DNA of 64,000 nt from Paenibacillus montanisoli (GTDB lineage Bacteria; Bacillota; Bacilli; Paenibacillales; Paenibacillaceae). Of this stretch, positions 1 through 8,620 are shown piece after piece (positions within the stretch are counted from its first letter, which is position 1; each line of letters starts with the position of its first letter). The notes under the pieces are model-generated. The model saw nothing but the letters and a program-made list of their open reading frames with translations, searched no databases and had not been told where the DNA came from. The stretch spans positions 248,001 through 312,000 of the forward strand of contig NZ_QLUW01000005.1 of NCBI RefSeq assembly GCF_003268025.1, written 5' to 3'. The translations under genes and the position numbers were made by a program.

Positions 1-1157
1 ACATCAATCTCTGTCTGTTAACCGGCAAAATGGGCCGTCCCGGCTGCGGCTTCGGCCCCGTCACCGGCCAAGCCAACGGCCAAGGCGGCCGAGAGCATGG
101 GCAGAAGGCCGACCAGCTGCCGGGCTACCGCATGATCGACGACCCCGAAGCAAGGCGGCACGTTGCCGCGGTATGGGGAATCGAACCAGAGGAGCTGCCG
201 GGCAAAGGCGTATCCGCGTACGAGCTGTTCGATCGGATTCATGAAGGCGAAATCAAAGCGATGATCGTCCTCGGCTCCAATCCGCTTGTATCGAGCCCGA
301 ACAATACCCGCGTCGAGGAGGCGCTGAAGAAGCTGGAGCTGCTCGTCGTGATCGATCTGTTCGAAACGGAAACCGCCGCTTATGCGCACTGGCTGCTGCC
401 GGGCTCGACGTTTCTGGAGGCGGAAGGCACGCTGACCAACTTGGAAGGCCGCGTTTTCCACCGGCCGCGCGCGCTGCAGACGCCGGGCGGCGTGATGGAG
501 GATTATAAGCTGATCTCGATGCTGGCCGACCGGCTGGGCCGCGGGCAATATTTTCAATACGGCTCGCCGGAAGCGGTGTTCGATGAGCTGAGCCGCGCGA
601 CCGCCGGCGGCAAAGCGGATTACAGCGGCATGAGCTACGCGCGGATCAAGGAAAGAAAAGGGCTGTTCTGGCCGTGCCCGTCGCCGGAGCATCCGGGAAC
701 GCCACGCATGTTCGAGAACGGCGTCTTCTACCATCCTGACGGACGCGCCAAGCTGCACGGCATCGAGCCGAAGAAGCCCGCCGAGACGACTTGCCGCGAC
801 TACCCGTATATTCTGACGACGGGCCGGCTCGGCAACCACTACTTGAGCGGCACCCAGACGCGGCGTACGGCTGCGCTCATGAAGAAAGCGCCGGTTCCCG
901 TCGCGGAAATCCACCCTTCCGCAGCCGAGAAACTGCTGCTGCGCCCGGGCGACCGCCTCCGCCTAACAACGCGCCGCGGCACGTTGGTCATCGATGTGAA
1001 GGTGGTGCAGGATATCCACCCGACGACCGTGTTCGTTCCGTTTCACTGGGGCGGGGAGCACTCCGTCAACAAGCTGACAAGCGATGCCTTGAACCCGATC
1101 AGCCGCATGCCGGAATTCAAGCTGTGCACCGTCCGCCTTGAGCGGGTGGCGCCGTAA
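1..1157 (+). CDS. nasC: Assimilatory nitrate reductase catalytic subunit, C-terminal part (5' truncated by window edge)
   Basis: The frame is open from the first bases and ends in TAA at 1155-1157. About 384 codons are visible. The first residues (INLCLLTGKMGRPGCGFGP) and the following VTGQANGQGGREHG stretch are typical of the bis-MGD molybdenum domain of NasC/NarB-type nitrate reductases. The C-terminal 120 residues, starting near YILTTGRLGNHYLSG, form the molybdopterin-dinucleotide-binding domain. The enzyme reduces nitrate to nitrite in the cytoplasm for nitrogen assimilation. The N-terminal 4Fe-4S domain lies outside the window. The convergent neighbour mobA makes the guanine dinucleotide form of the cofactor, which fits. 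A formate dehydrogenase of the same superfamily is the main alternative but fits the sequence less well. Confidence 0.88.
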   Translation, partial: INLCLLTGKMGRPGCGFGPVTGQANGQGGREHGQKADQLPGYRMIDDPEARRHVAAVWGIEPEELPGKGVSAYELFDRIHEGEIKAMIVLGSNPLVSSPNNTRVEEALKKLELLVVIDLFETETAAYAHWLLPGSTFLEAEGTLTNLEGRVFHRPRALQTPGGVMEDYKLISMLADRLGRGQYFQYGSPEAVFDELSRATAGGKADYSGMSYARIKERKGLFWPCPSPEHPGTPRMFENGVFYHPDGRAKLHGIEPKKPAETTCRDYPYILTTGRLGNHYLSGTQTRRTAALMKKAPVPVAEIHPSAAEKLLLRPGDRLRLTTRRGTLVIDVKVVQDIHPTTVFVPFHWGGEHSVNKLTSDALNPISRMPEFKLCTVRLERVAP

Positions 1158-1161
1158 TGCA

Positions 1162-1218
1162 AAACACCCCCGTTTGAAGAGCGCCAATCGCGCATTTAAA
1201 CGGGGGTGTCCTTTTTTT
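1162..1218. terminator. Bidirectional terminator between nasC and mobA
   Basis: A 12-bp perfect stem (ACACCCCCGTTT at 1164-1175 with its complement at 1198-1209) is followed on the plus strand by a run of seven T. The A-run before it gives a T-run for the opposite strand. It lies between the stops of the two convergent genes. Confidence 0.88.
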
Positions 1219-1858
1219 AGCTATTCAACTGCCGCAAGAATTGATCGTACAGCTCGGGATTGTTCAAGTTAATGAATGCCGCTTCCTCTTCCGGTTCGCA
1301 TGCAAGCAACACCGTGTCGAGCTCGCCGAGGAGCCCCATAACGCGCAGATCTCTTCGCTCGAGCCGCTGGGCGAGGGCATCCACGATGCCGGAGTGATAA
1401 AGGGCATGAAACGGCTGGCCGTCCGTTCGGATGACATCCGGCTTGCCGGCCGCTTCTTTGGCGGTGGCAGCGGCCGCCGTTTCCGCCATTCGGCGGAAGA
1501 GCGAGGGCGACAGCAGCGGCATGTCGCAGGCCATCACGAAGCCATAGCCAGGCTCCGGCAGCGCCGACAACGATGCGTGCAGACCGGCAAGCGGACCGCA
1601 ATCGGGATACCGGTCATGAACAAATTGAACCCGGCTCTGCAAACCGTTAAGATGCTGCCTATACGATTCCTCCCGCTCCCGGTTACCGACAGAGACAATA
1701 ATCCGGTCAATGCTCAGATCAGCCATTTGTTCCGCAATGATGCGAAGTAATACCGTCCCATGATCCCCAATTGGTAGCAGCGCTTTATCCGTTCCCATCC
1801 TTGTGCTGTGCCCTCCCGCAAGAATAACACCCTGGATGTTCGGTTGCGATCGCGACAT
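1217..1858 (-). CDS. mobA: Molybdenum cofactor guanylyltransferase MobA
   Basis: This 213-residue protein has the nucleotidyltransferase loop LAGGHSTRMGTDKALL at about residues 13-28. A GPLAGLHASL segment and a DMPLL metal-binding Asp motif near residue 115 follow. It transfers GMP from GTP to Mo-molybdopterin to make the guanine dinucleotide cofactor used by enzymes such as the adjacent nitrate reductase. Length matches the family. It converges on nasC, so it is not in the same transcript, but the two are functionally linked. Start is ATG at 1858, with a GGAGGGAAAG ribosome binding site just upstream. Confidence 0.92.
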   Translation of the reverse strand: MSRSQPNIQGVILAGGHSTRMGTDKALLPIGDHGTVLLRIIAEQMADLSIDRIIVSVGNREREESYRQHLNGLQSRVQFVHDRYPDCGPLAGLHASLSALPEPGYGFVMACDMPLLSPSLFRRMAETAAAATAKEAAGKPDVIRTDGQPFHALYHSGIVDALAQRLERRDLRVMGLLGELDTVLLACEPEEEAAFINLNNPELYDQFLRQLNS

Positions 1859-1935
1859 TGCTTTCCCTCCATAAACCCATTCATTTATCCAAGTATATCA
1901 TGCTCCCAGGAATCTATTGAGTCATAAAGAACATA

Positions 1936-1980
1936 AAAGGCTCCCCGTAAATGCGATCATGCCGCATCCCGGGGAGCCCT
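1936..1980 (-). terminator. Terminator of the GH172-to-M24 operon
   Basis: A 9-bp stem (GGCTCCCCG at 1939-1947, complement at 1970-1978) lies just after the M24 peptidase stop. On the minus strand it is followed by CCTTTTATGTTCTTTA, a moderate U-rich tail. Confidence 0.7.
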
Positions 1981-1984
1981 TGCG

Positions 1985-3154
1985 TTACTTGCCGATCAAA
2001 AAAATATCGGACTGCGGCGTGCTGATAAACCTGCCGCCGTCTTTTGTCACCACAACGATTTCTTCCTGTCCCACGCATCCTCTTGACGTCATGATGGACG
2101 GCTCAATCGTGAAGACCATGTTCTCTTTCAATGCCGCTTGTGGAACGCCCAGTTTTAGACTGATTCCGCCATCGTGACCGAATGACCCCAGTTGATGGCC
2201 CAGTCCGCCCTTCCATTTCGGATAGCCGGCTTGCCCGAAGGTCTGCTGCACCGCTTCAATGGCTTCTTCTGCATACTCGCCGGGCACTACTTTGCTTGCC
2301 GCCTCGCGAATGGCGGTCCTGACGGTGCGAAACGCGCGTTGCACTTCTTCAGGCGCCTCCGACTCGCCATCCTCCAGCACATAGTAAATCCGCTGCAAAT
2401 CCGAGCAGTAACCATTAAGCTTTATCCCAAAATCGACATTAATGACATCGCCCCGCCTGACCTTAATATGGGGGCTGGGGCCCGTATGCCCCACGACCGT
2501 TGCCGTCCCGACCATAACGATTGGATTGTAGTTGTCCGACCATGCGGACGCCGCGCCGCATTGCCTCATTCGCTCACGAAAGAAATCGGATATCTCGACC
2601 TCGCTCATGCCCGGTTTAATAAAACTCGCGGCCTCTTCATAGATTCGCGAGGTGGCTTCAATCGCCTCTTGGATGAGCGCCAGCTCTTCCTTGGTTTTCT
2701 GCCCTCTCACGCCGGCAATCAATTCGATAGCCGAAACGATACTGCCTTTATAATTCATTTCGGCAAATATGCTTTGCAAAAATACATACATGCCATAGGT
2801 TAGGCCGTCGGCAGACACGTCATGTTCCGAATAGTTTAAAGCGATGCAGGAGGGATTCAGCGCTTGCAGCACTTCGATAAACTTTTCCTTGAAGGGCTGC
2901 GCCCCATAGCCGACCGTCTCGTCATATAAACCCTGTCTAATGACGCCTTCAACATCAAGCTCATGCACAATCGCGATTTTCCTGCCGGTCCTTGTCACTA
3001 GAAATGCTGAAGTGCCAACGACATCGCCGCGGAAAATGAAAGGCAGCGCCGGTTCGGTATTCATCATTGATTCTCTGCAAACGGTAAGCCACATATCGAT
3101 GTCGAGCTCCTGCAGGAGCTCGACCGCTTTCTCCAGCTTCCCCTTCTGAATCAA
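1985..3154 (-). CDS. M24-family metallopeptidase (Xaa-Pro dipeptidase-like)
   Basis: A creatinase-like N-terminal domain (about residues 1-145) is followed by the pita-bread catalytic domain. Expected dinuclear metal ligands are visible: D241 and D252 (VDFGI and CSDLQ), H320 (GGLGHQLG), E351 (FTIEPS) and E365 (GQEEIVVV). The family cleaves X-Pro dipeptides or related amide bonds in the cytoplasm. The frame is open up to 3274, but that extension overlaps the upstream gene and has no ribosome binding site. The TTG at 3154 is preceded by GGAGGAGAGGGAA and gives 389 residues, so I use it. It is the last gene of a minus-strand carbohydrate operon, overlapping the previous gene's end by a few codons. 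Its substrate is unknown. Confidence 0.82.
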   Translation of the reverse strand: MIQKGKLEKAVELLQELDIDMWLTVCRESMMNTEPALPFIFRGDVVGTSAFLVTRTGRKIAIVHELDVEGVIRQGLYDETVGYGAQPFKEKFIEVLQALNPSCIALNYSEHDVSADGLTYGMYVFLQSIFAEMNYKGSIVSAIELIAGVRGQKTKEELALIQEAIEATSRIYEEAASFIKPGMSEVEISDFFRERMRQCGAASAWSDNYNPIVMVGTATVVGHTGPSPHIKVRRGDVINVDFGIKLNGYCSDLQRIYYVLEDGESEAPEEVQRAFRTVRTAIREAASKVVPGEYAEEAIEAVQQTFGQAGYPKWKGGLGHQLGSFGHDGGISLKLGVPQAALKENMVFTIEPSIMTSRGCVGQEEIVVVTKDGGRFISTPQSDIFLIGK

Positions 3155-3183
3155 TTCCCTCTCCTCCGATCTGATTCCCGCAT

Positions 3184-3948
3184 CTATTCGCTTAGCTCTT
3201 GCGCAAGCCAGCGCGCCAAACGATCCCACAGCACGCTGTAATGCTCCCACTCGCATAATGCCGGCGGTGCCCAATGCGGGGCGCAGTCCGTCGCGTAAGC
3301 TAGCGTCCGGCCCTTGCCGTATGTGCCGACAGCGATGATGGGATCATCTTCATTTGCTACCAGTACCTCAGCACCGGCTTTCGGAATCAACCGGTTATAG
3401 CCAAGGATATACGGCCAAGCTTCCGGCAATCCGTTCAATATCACATGCGACTCCGGATTGGCGCGCAAGTCCGCCCCTTCCGGGATTTCCACGCGGTCGT
3501 CATACGGAAGAAGCGTCACCGGCAAAATCTCTTCGATCGGAGTGCCCTTGTATTTCCCCTTTGCTTCAATCCCCTGAAACGTCATATAACCGCCGATCAT
3601 CCCATACCCGCCGCCGTTTGCCACATACTCTTTGATCAGCTTGAGCGTATTGACGGTGCGTTTTGAAAATCTCGCCGTCTCCGGGTGCAATAGCATCGTA
3701 TTGGAACCGACATCGCTCATGAGGACAACGTCATATCGGCTGAGGCTGTCCAGATCCGTCGGGAAATCCAAATGAACCCGGTGACAGGGGATATGGGTAA
3801 ACCGGTGACCCTCTTTCTCAAACACTTTTCTCATGACGATGGCGGATTCATGGTACCTTGTCGATGTAAAGCTGTCGTAGCCTTTAAATTCGATCGTGTG
3901 CGCGACGACCGACTCCCCTACAAATAAGATCGATAATGGCTTTTTCAT
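3184..3948 (-). CDS. Putative glutamine-amidotransferase-like protein (GATase1-like, DUF1355/COG5426 type)
   Basis: 254 residues with an alpha/beta flavodoxin-like pattern: ILFVGESVVAHTIEFKGYD at the N terminus, YDVVLMSDVGS near residue 75, and YVANGGGYGMIGGY near residue 115. The C-terminal GTYGKGRTLAYATDCAPHW resembles the Trp/His-rich end of class-I GATase-like proteins of sugar operons. I see no clear nucleophile-elbow Cys, so glutaminase activity is doubtful. It sits between the permease gene and the M24 peptidase gene, on the same strand with short spacings. Its place suggests a role in processing the imported glycan or derivative, but this is inferred only from the operon. Confidence 0.7.
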   Translation of the reverse strand: MKKPLSILFVGESVVAHTIEFKGYDSFTSTRYHESAIVMRKVFEKEGHRFTHIPCHRVHLDFPTDLDSLSRYDVVLMSDVGSNTMLLHPETARFSKRTVNTLKLIKEYVANGGGYGMIGGYMTFQGIEAKGKYKGTPIEEILPVTLLPYDDRVEIPEGADLRANPESHVILNGLPEAWPYILGYNRLIPKAGAEVLVANEDDPIIAVGTYGKGRTLAYATDCAPHWAPPALCEWEHYSVLWDRLARWLAQELSE

Positions 3949-3994
3949 GGAAACATCCCCTTTGCATAGTTTGATCGATGCCTCGTTTCACCGA

Positions 3995-4828
3995 CTATTT
4001 GATGCCGGACAGCTTTATACCTTGCACAAGATGCTTCTGGAAGAAGAGGAAGACAAGAATAACCGGAATGACTGTTAGCGTCCCCCCGGCCATGAGCAAG
4101 GCCTCCTCCGAGCTGCGCTCCGAGCGGAAATTGCCAATGAATTGGGTGACTTGAAACAGCTTCGGTTCCGTAATGATCAGTACCGGCCAAATGTATGAGT
4201 TCCAATACCCCAGGAAAGAAGAAATACCGATAATGACGAACGGAGGGTAGGAGAGCGGCAAGAAAATATGCCGGTAGGTCCCAAAGCGGGTACTGCCGTC
4301 TATTAACGCGGCTTCCTCCAGCTGGGACGGGATATTAAGGTAGAACTGCCGCACGAAGAACATATGGCCTGCTGATGCAATACCGGGTATGATCAACCCC
4401 GCCATCGTATTGAGCAGATGCATTTTCGTCACCACGATAAAGATCGGAATCAAGAGTGCCGTTCCCGGAATGAACATCGTGATGATCGCATACACAAACA
4501 GCGTGTTTTTGAAAGGAAATTCAAGACGGGCGAACGCAAAAGCGGATAGAGATGCGATAATAATGGACAAGAACATAAATATGACCGCGCCTACGAACGT
4601 AATCAGCATCGATCTGGAAAAGACGGGATCTTTAAGAATCATGGCGTAATTGCTCGTTATCCATTCTTTCGGGAAGAACCGGAACGGCGTGACGAGCACT
4701 TCAGCCTTGCTCTTGAACCCCGCGATCGCCATCCAAACGATCGGAAACAATGCCGCGGCGGCCACTATGAAACAAACCAGATAATGAATCCAAAGGAGAG
4801 CATTCTTACGTCCGGTCACCATGAACAC
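3995..4828 (-). CDS. Carbohydrate ABC transporter permease (MalG/CUT1 type)
   Basis: 277 residues with about six hydrophobic membrane segments. The cytoplasmic EAA loop (EEAALIDGSTRFGTYRHIF) at about residues 171-189 contacts the ATPase. It pairs with the MalF-type permease encoded 10 bp upstream and the binding lipoprotein before that. No ATPase gene is in the operon, as is usual for CUT1 importers of this group that share an MsmX-type ATPase encoded elsewhere. The substrate is likely an oligosaccharide, judging from the linked GH172 gene. Confidence 0.9.
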   Translation of the reverse strand: MFMVTGRKNALLWIHYLVCFIVAAAALFPIVWMAIAGFKSKAEVLVTPFRFFPKEWITSNYAMILKDPVFSRSMLITFVGAVIFMFLSIIIASLSAFAFARLEFPFKNTLFVYAIITMFIPGTALLIPIFIVVTKMHLLNTMAGLIIPGIASAGHMFFVRQFYLNIPSQLEEAALIDGSTRFGTYRHIFLPLSYPPFVIIGISSFLGYWNSYIWPVLIITEPKLFQVTQFIGNFRSERSSEEALLMAGGTLTVIPVILVFLFFQKHLVQGIKLSGIK

Positions 4829-4838
4829 CTCACATTCG

Positions 4839-5723
4839 TCAGTCTGCGGCTTTCTCCGAATTTACAAGCCTGAACAAGACAGCCGCCACCGATCCGCACA
4901 CGATAAACAGCAGAATGGCAGAGGCGATCGTATTGCCCATTAGGATATCGTCACGGAAGTGATTGAATATGTATAGGCTGGGGGTTTGCGATTCTTCCAG
5001 CGGCCCGCCCTGCGTCATGACCATCGGCAGAACCAGCTCTTGAATCGATCCGTTGAATCCTAGCACCAGTAGGAATAAGATGACGTTCTTCATGAGCGGC
5101 AGCGTAATTTTAAACATCTTCGTGAATGATCCGGCACCTTCTAGTTCAGCCGCTTCGTAATAGGATTCCGGAATATCCAGCAGACCTGCGAGCATAATAA
5201 GCGCGGTCAAACCGAAACCAAGCCAAATGGCCGGAACGGCAATCGCGATCAGCACGGTCTTGGTATTGCTTAGCCATGCGATTTTGTCCCCGCCCAACAG
5301 GCCAACGGCATAATTCAGGAACCCGCCTTGATATTCATAGATAAACAAGAAAATGATTGATGCGATGACGCCAGACATGATGGTCGGTATATAGATCGAT
5401 GTTTTAACAAAATCGGCCGACTTCCCTCGCAGATGTCTCATCGAATGGCCGAAAAGGAAAGCAAGTATGAGACTGGCAGGCACCACGTACAGCGAGAATT
5501 TCAAGCCTACAATGACGGATTTCGTAAACTTCGGATCCAGAAGGACCTGGCGGTAATTTTTGAGTCCTACAAATTTCCAAGGATCATAGAAGCTCCAGTC
5601 CGAGAAGCTGACATACCAAGCGTACAAAAAAGGAATTACGGCGAACACGGTAAGCAAACCGATCAGCGGTAAAATCATTAGATATGCGGTTAACCATGTA
5701 TTCCATTTCGTAGAGATCCGCAT
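4839..5723 (-). CDS. Carbohydrate ABC transporter permease (MalF/CUT1 type)
   Basis: 294 residues starting MRISTKWNTWLTAYLM, chosen because GGAAGGTGG lies 5-6 bases before this ATG; the upstream extension to 5789 has no ribosome binding site and includes a stem-loop. About six membrane segments are visible. The EAA loop (YYEAAELEGAGSFTKMFKI) lies at about residues 189-207. It forms the membrane channel with the MalG-type protein encoded 10 bp downstream. Confidence 0.9.
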   Translation of the reverse strand: MRISTKWNTWLTAYLMILPLIGLLTVFAVIPFLYAWYVSFSDWSFYDPWKFVGLKNYRQVLLDPKFTKSVIVGLKFSLYVVPASLILAFLFGHSMRHLRGKSADFVKTSIYIPTIMSGVIASIIFLFIYEYQGGFLNYAVGLLGGDKIAWLSNTKTVLIAIAVPAIWLGFGLTALIMLAGLLDIPESYYEAAELEGAGSFTKMFKITLPLMKNVILFLLVLGFNGSIQELVLPMVMTQGGPLEESQTPSLYIFNHFRDDILMGNTIASAILLFIVCGSVAAVLFRLVNSEKAAD

Positions 5724-5754
5724 GTTAAGTCCACCTTCCAGTGTCAAAGAGATG

Positions 5755-5781
5755 CGCGCGGAAGAGTCTCTCTTCCGCGCA
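5755..5781 (-). other. Intercistronic stem-loop between binding-protein and permease genes
   Basis: An 11-bp perfect inverted repeat (GCGCGGAAGAG at 5756-5766, complement at 5770-5780) with a 3-base loop lies between the solute-binding gene and the permease gene. No T-run follows. It probably stabilises the 5' mRNA segment or partly terminates transcription, so that more binding protein than permease is made. This role is inferred. Confidence 0.6.
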
Positions 5782-5815
5782 TGCCCCATTCGATATCGAA
5801 TTCAATGTCTGACGG

Positions 5816-7231
5816 TTACTGCGTTTGCAGCGCCGGATTCGTTCCCGCCAATTCTTTCAGCTTAATAATATCGTTGATTTCTTTCTCCGCTTGCTTGAGC
5901 GATTCCATCGGATCCTGACCGGTCAGAAGTGAACGCTCAACAGCGCTTCCGAATGCAAAGCTGACTTCCCAAGGATAGAGCGGTTCGCTTGCCGCATATT
6001 GAACGATCTTATCCGTAATCAGCTTGCGCCACTCATCATTCGCGGAAGCCGGATCCTGACTAATCAGATCGTTAACGGATTTGCGCGTAGGAAACTTGGC
6101 GAAATGGCCTTTCTGGAAGAAGTCCATCATAATCTTCGGATCTCCGCCGATAAACCAGGAGAGGAAGTCCGCGGCTTCTTGCGGATGCTTGGATTTGGAA
6201 TCGACGACCAGCGTCCATCCGCCAAGGGTAGCCGTTGCTTTCGTGTAGTCGCCGTCCGGCGATGGCATAACGGCTACGCCGACGTTATCTGCCATATCCT
6301 TATAGGTCGTGCGCAGCTCGGAAATTTCCCATGAGCCGCTGATCTGCATGGCCACCTTGCTTTCTGCCAGCGCCTTAATGCCGCCCAGCGATTCCTTCGG
6401 CACGACGCCTGCGTCATAGAATCGTTTATAGAAGTTCAGCAGGTTCAAATACTGCTCGTCCGCTACGGTCGCTTTCGACCAGTCGTCACTGATAACGCGG
6501 TGTCCGAGATGGCCAACCTGCAAGCCCCAGTTGGTCCAGGAATAATCGTAGGCTTTCGAAGCCATCTGCAGCCCGAATCGGTCGCCTGTCGTTAGCTTCT
6601 TCGCATAATCGAACAACTCATCCCATGTCACAGGCGCTTTCTCAGGATCCAGGCCCGCTTCCTTGAACAAATCTTTGCGATAGAAGAGGACTACGGAAGG
6701 CTCCACCAGCATCGGGAACGCGTAGTGGTCGCCTTTGATCGAGACCATTTTGTTGACGTTATCGAGCAGGTCATTCCATATATCCGGAGTTGTATATTGA
6801 TCGAGTCCCAGGATTTGGCCGGTAGCTTGTCTCGCTCCGATATCGCCGTAGTAAGTGTTCCAAATATCCGGCGGATTCCCTGCGGCCTGAGCCGCTTTGA
6901 TTTTCGTATCCCACGCGTCGCCAGGCACGACCGTCAGATTCACTTGATGGTTCTCATGTGTTTTGTTGTATTCGTCTACATAGCGGGTATACCAGTCGAT
7001 GTTATAGTCTTCGAATTTGTATACCCAAAGCTCCGTCGTCACTTTTTCTTTCGGCTTCTCGCCATTCGTTGCGCCGGCGTCGTTGGTCTTGGCCGCATCA
7101 TTCGTTTGGGCTGTGTTCTCTGCGGACGTGCCGTCATTGTCTGTTGAATTCGAAGAAGAGCATCCGGTTAATACTAGGGATAATAGAACAGCCGAAGAGA
7201 CTGTTTTGGAAACGATACGCTTTTTGTCCAT
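5816..7231 (-). CDS. Extracellular sugar-binding lipoprotein of a CUT1 ABC importer
   Basis: 471 residues. A lipoprotein signal ends in the lipobox VLTGC at about residues 20-24, followed by a Ser/Asn/Asp-rich linker. The mature part matches family 1 extracellular binding proteins: PPDIWNTYYGDIGARQ, MLVEPSVVLFYRKDLF, a KVAMQISGSWE segment, and a C-terminal PLYPWEVSFAFG. It captures the sugar outside the membrane and delivers it to the two permeases encoded downstream. GGGGAGGAATAACA precedes the ATG. A cre-like operator lies about 80 bp upstream, so it may have its own catabolite-controlled promoter. Confidence 0.9.
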   Translation of the reverse strand: MDKKRIVSKTVSSAVLLSLVLTGCSSSNSTDNDGTSAENTAQTNDAAKTNDAGATNGEKPKEKVTTELWVYKFEDYNIDWYTRYVDEYNKTHENHQVNLTVVPGDAWDTKIKAAQAAGNPPDIWNTYYGDIGARQATGQILGLDQYTTPDIWNDLLDNVNKMVSIKGDHYAFPMLVEPSVVLFYRKDLFKEAGLDPEKAPVTWDELFDYAKKLTTGDRFGLQMASKAYDYSWTNWGLQVGHLGHRVISDDWSKATVADEQYLNLLNFYKRFYDAGVVPKESLGGIKALAESKVAMQISGSWEISELRTTYKDMADNVGVAVMPSPDGDYTKATATLGGWTLVVDSKSKHPQEAADFLSWFIGGDPKIMMDFFQKGHFAKFPTRKSVNDLISQDPASANDEWRKLITDKIVQYAASEPLYPWEVSFAFGSAVERSLLTGQDPMESLKQAEKEINDIIKLKELAGTNPALQTQ

Positions 7232-7307
7232 TGTTATTCCTCCCCGAATGAATGTACAAACCGATAAGTTTGATTTTTGTTTATTTCGATTGCATAAGTT
7301 TAAATAA

Positions 7308-7321
7308 TGAAAGCGCTATCT
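7308..7321. promoter_or_regulatory. Putative cre (CcpA) operator upstream of the binding-protein gene
   Basis: TGAAAGCGCTATCT matches the Bacillus cre consensus TGWAANCGNTNWCA at 13 of 14 positions. It lies about 77 bp before the start of the solute-binding gene. The 16-base core ATAATGAAAGCGCTAT recurs upstream of the YesM-type kinase at 32.4 kb. Confidence 0.55.
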
Positions 7322-7337
7322 AAAACAGCCAGAAATA

Positions 7338-7360
7338 AAGTGCCGAAAGGCACTTATTCC
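7338..7360 (-). terminator. Weak terminator or attenuator after the GH172 gene
   Basis: AAGTGCC (7338-7344) and GGCACTT (7349-7355) form a 7-bp stem with a 4-base loop overlapping the GH172 stop codon. On the minus strand it is followed by TATTT, a poor U-tract, so read-through into the transporter genes is likely. Confidence 0.5.
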
Positions 7361-8463
7361 TCATTTCCCCACAACATCGGTTCATTCCCTTTAGACTTGC
7401 GCCATTCGTGCCGCCATTGATGGACGGCCCTAACGTTGATTTCCGGCATGTTGCCTCTCTGATCCTTTGCCGGCAGCGCAGGAAACGGCTTATGCGGCTC
7501 GCTCTGGTACCAGTAGGCAACGGTGGACAGATCCAAGGTCAAACTGTTGTCATGACCGTGCTCGATACTTGCATGAAGCGATTTCTCGAACCGGATCGGA
7601 TCCTCCAGAAAGAAGCGGTAGCAATGCGTGCGTCCCATCCAGCCCAGCTTCGATGGAACCTTGGCATAGCCGAAATAAGGATGCGCGTATTCTTCGTTCG
7701 GACACCAGGAGCTGTTGAAGAAATCCTCCGTCCCCGTTCCGTGCAGCGAGCCCGGCCAATCTTCGCCATCGATCAGCCACATGTCATCTCCCTCGCCGTA
7801 CCACATCGGACCCGGATTATCCACATAGTAATTAATCCCTACAAACTGCCCGCTGCCGACGATATCCGCGAACACATAGTTGTGCTCGGTGGTTGGATTC
7901 TGCCCCTGTGGACCGATGACGCCCCATTCGGTTTCTCCCTCTTCAGGATGAACGCCTGTAACTTCACGGTTCCACCATGCATGGAATCTGCCCTCGGAGG
8001 CAGGAATCGACTGATGTTCCTCGAAATCGATATAGTAGTAAAAGCTGTTAATCGGCTCCGAAGACTGGTTCTCGATCGAAATTCGAGCGCCGTTTCCGAA
8101 TGGCATCGGGAAATAACTGTTAAATGCTTTTCCCTTGGCCGGAGCCGCTGCCAGCGGGAGTGAGGCGAAATTATACTCTTCTCCCCATCCTTGACCGAAG
8201 AAATCGCCGATCGGAGCCTCAACGCTTGGGGATTCTTCCCCGTCCCAGTACATGCGGATGACGGCATTCCGGCGAATGAACCGGTCAGGCGTGCTGATGG
8301 TAATCCAAATATGCTTAATGATGCCTGCCCCTGCAATGACGGCAATGTCCGCCGTTTCACCTGCAGGAATAGTGATAAAATCCGCGTTCCCCCCGGAACG
8401 GTCATAGCTTGAAATTCGCTTTGTCTTAATGCCCGGCTGTATCTTGCTGATATGGTTTAACAT
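7354..8463 (-). CDS. GH172 (DUF2961) family glycoside hydrolase, intracellular
   Basis: 369 residues without a signal peptide. The IKHIWITISTPDRFIRRN segment, the RMYWDGEESPSVEAPIGDFF block and GTGTEDFFNSSWCPNEEY are hallmarks of DUF2961, now glycoside hydrolase family 172. Characterised members act on alpha-D-fructofuranosyl or alpha-D-arabinofuranosyl linkages; which applies here cannot be told by eye. It is the first gene of the operon with a CUT1 importer, so it probably cleaves the imported oligosaccharide in the cytoplasm. AAAGGAGAG lies before the ATG. The promoter region carries a TATAAT on this strand and an overlapping cre-like site. Confidence 0.85.
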   Translation of the reverse strand: MLNHISKIQPGIKTKRISSYDRSGGNADFITIPAGETADIAVIAGAGIIKHIWITISTPDRFIRRNAVIRMYWDGEESPSVEAPIGDFFGQGWGEEYNFASLPLAAAPAKGKAFNSYFPMPFGNGARISIENQSSEPINSFYYYIDFEEHQSIPASEGRFHAWWNREVTGVHPEEGETEWGVIGPQGQNPTTEHNYVFADIVGSGQFVGINYYVDNPGPMWYGEGDDMWLIDGEDWPGSLHGTGTEDFFNSSWCPNEEYAHPYFGYAKVPSKLGWMGRTHCYRFFLEDPIRFEKSLHASIEHGHDNSLTLDLSTVAYWYQSEPHKPFPALPAKDQRGNMPEINVRAVHQWRHEWRKSKGNEPMLWGNEE

Positions 8464-8522
8464 ACGTCTCTCCTTTCGGGTCTAAGTGGCTGGATAGCAG
8501 ATGATCTTGTTTGGATAGCTTG

Positions 8523-8541
8523 ATTATATAGAACGGTTTCA
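8523..8541 (-). promoter_or_regulatory. -10 element and overlapping cre-like site for the GH172 operon
   Basis: On the minus strand TATAAT (8523-8528) abuts TGAAACCGTTCTAT (8528-8541). The latter matches the cre consensus at 12 of 14 positions. Its location at the core promoter would suit repression. The -35 is not convincing, so the AraC regulator encoded divergently may activate it. Confidence 0.4.
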
Positions 8542-8620
8542 GCGAAAGTATTTACCAAACTAAATTGAGTTTTTAACAATCATTGCTCTCATTCTTACAG
8601 CTTGAGGAGGCTTACGGACG

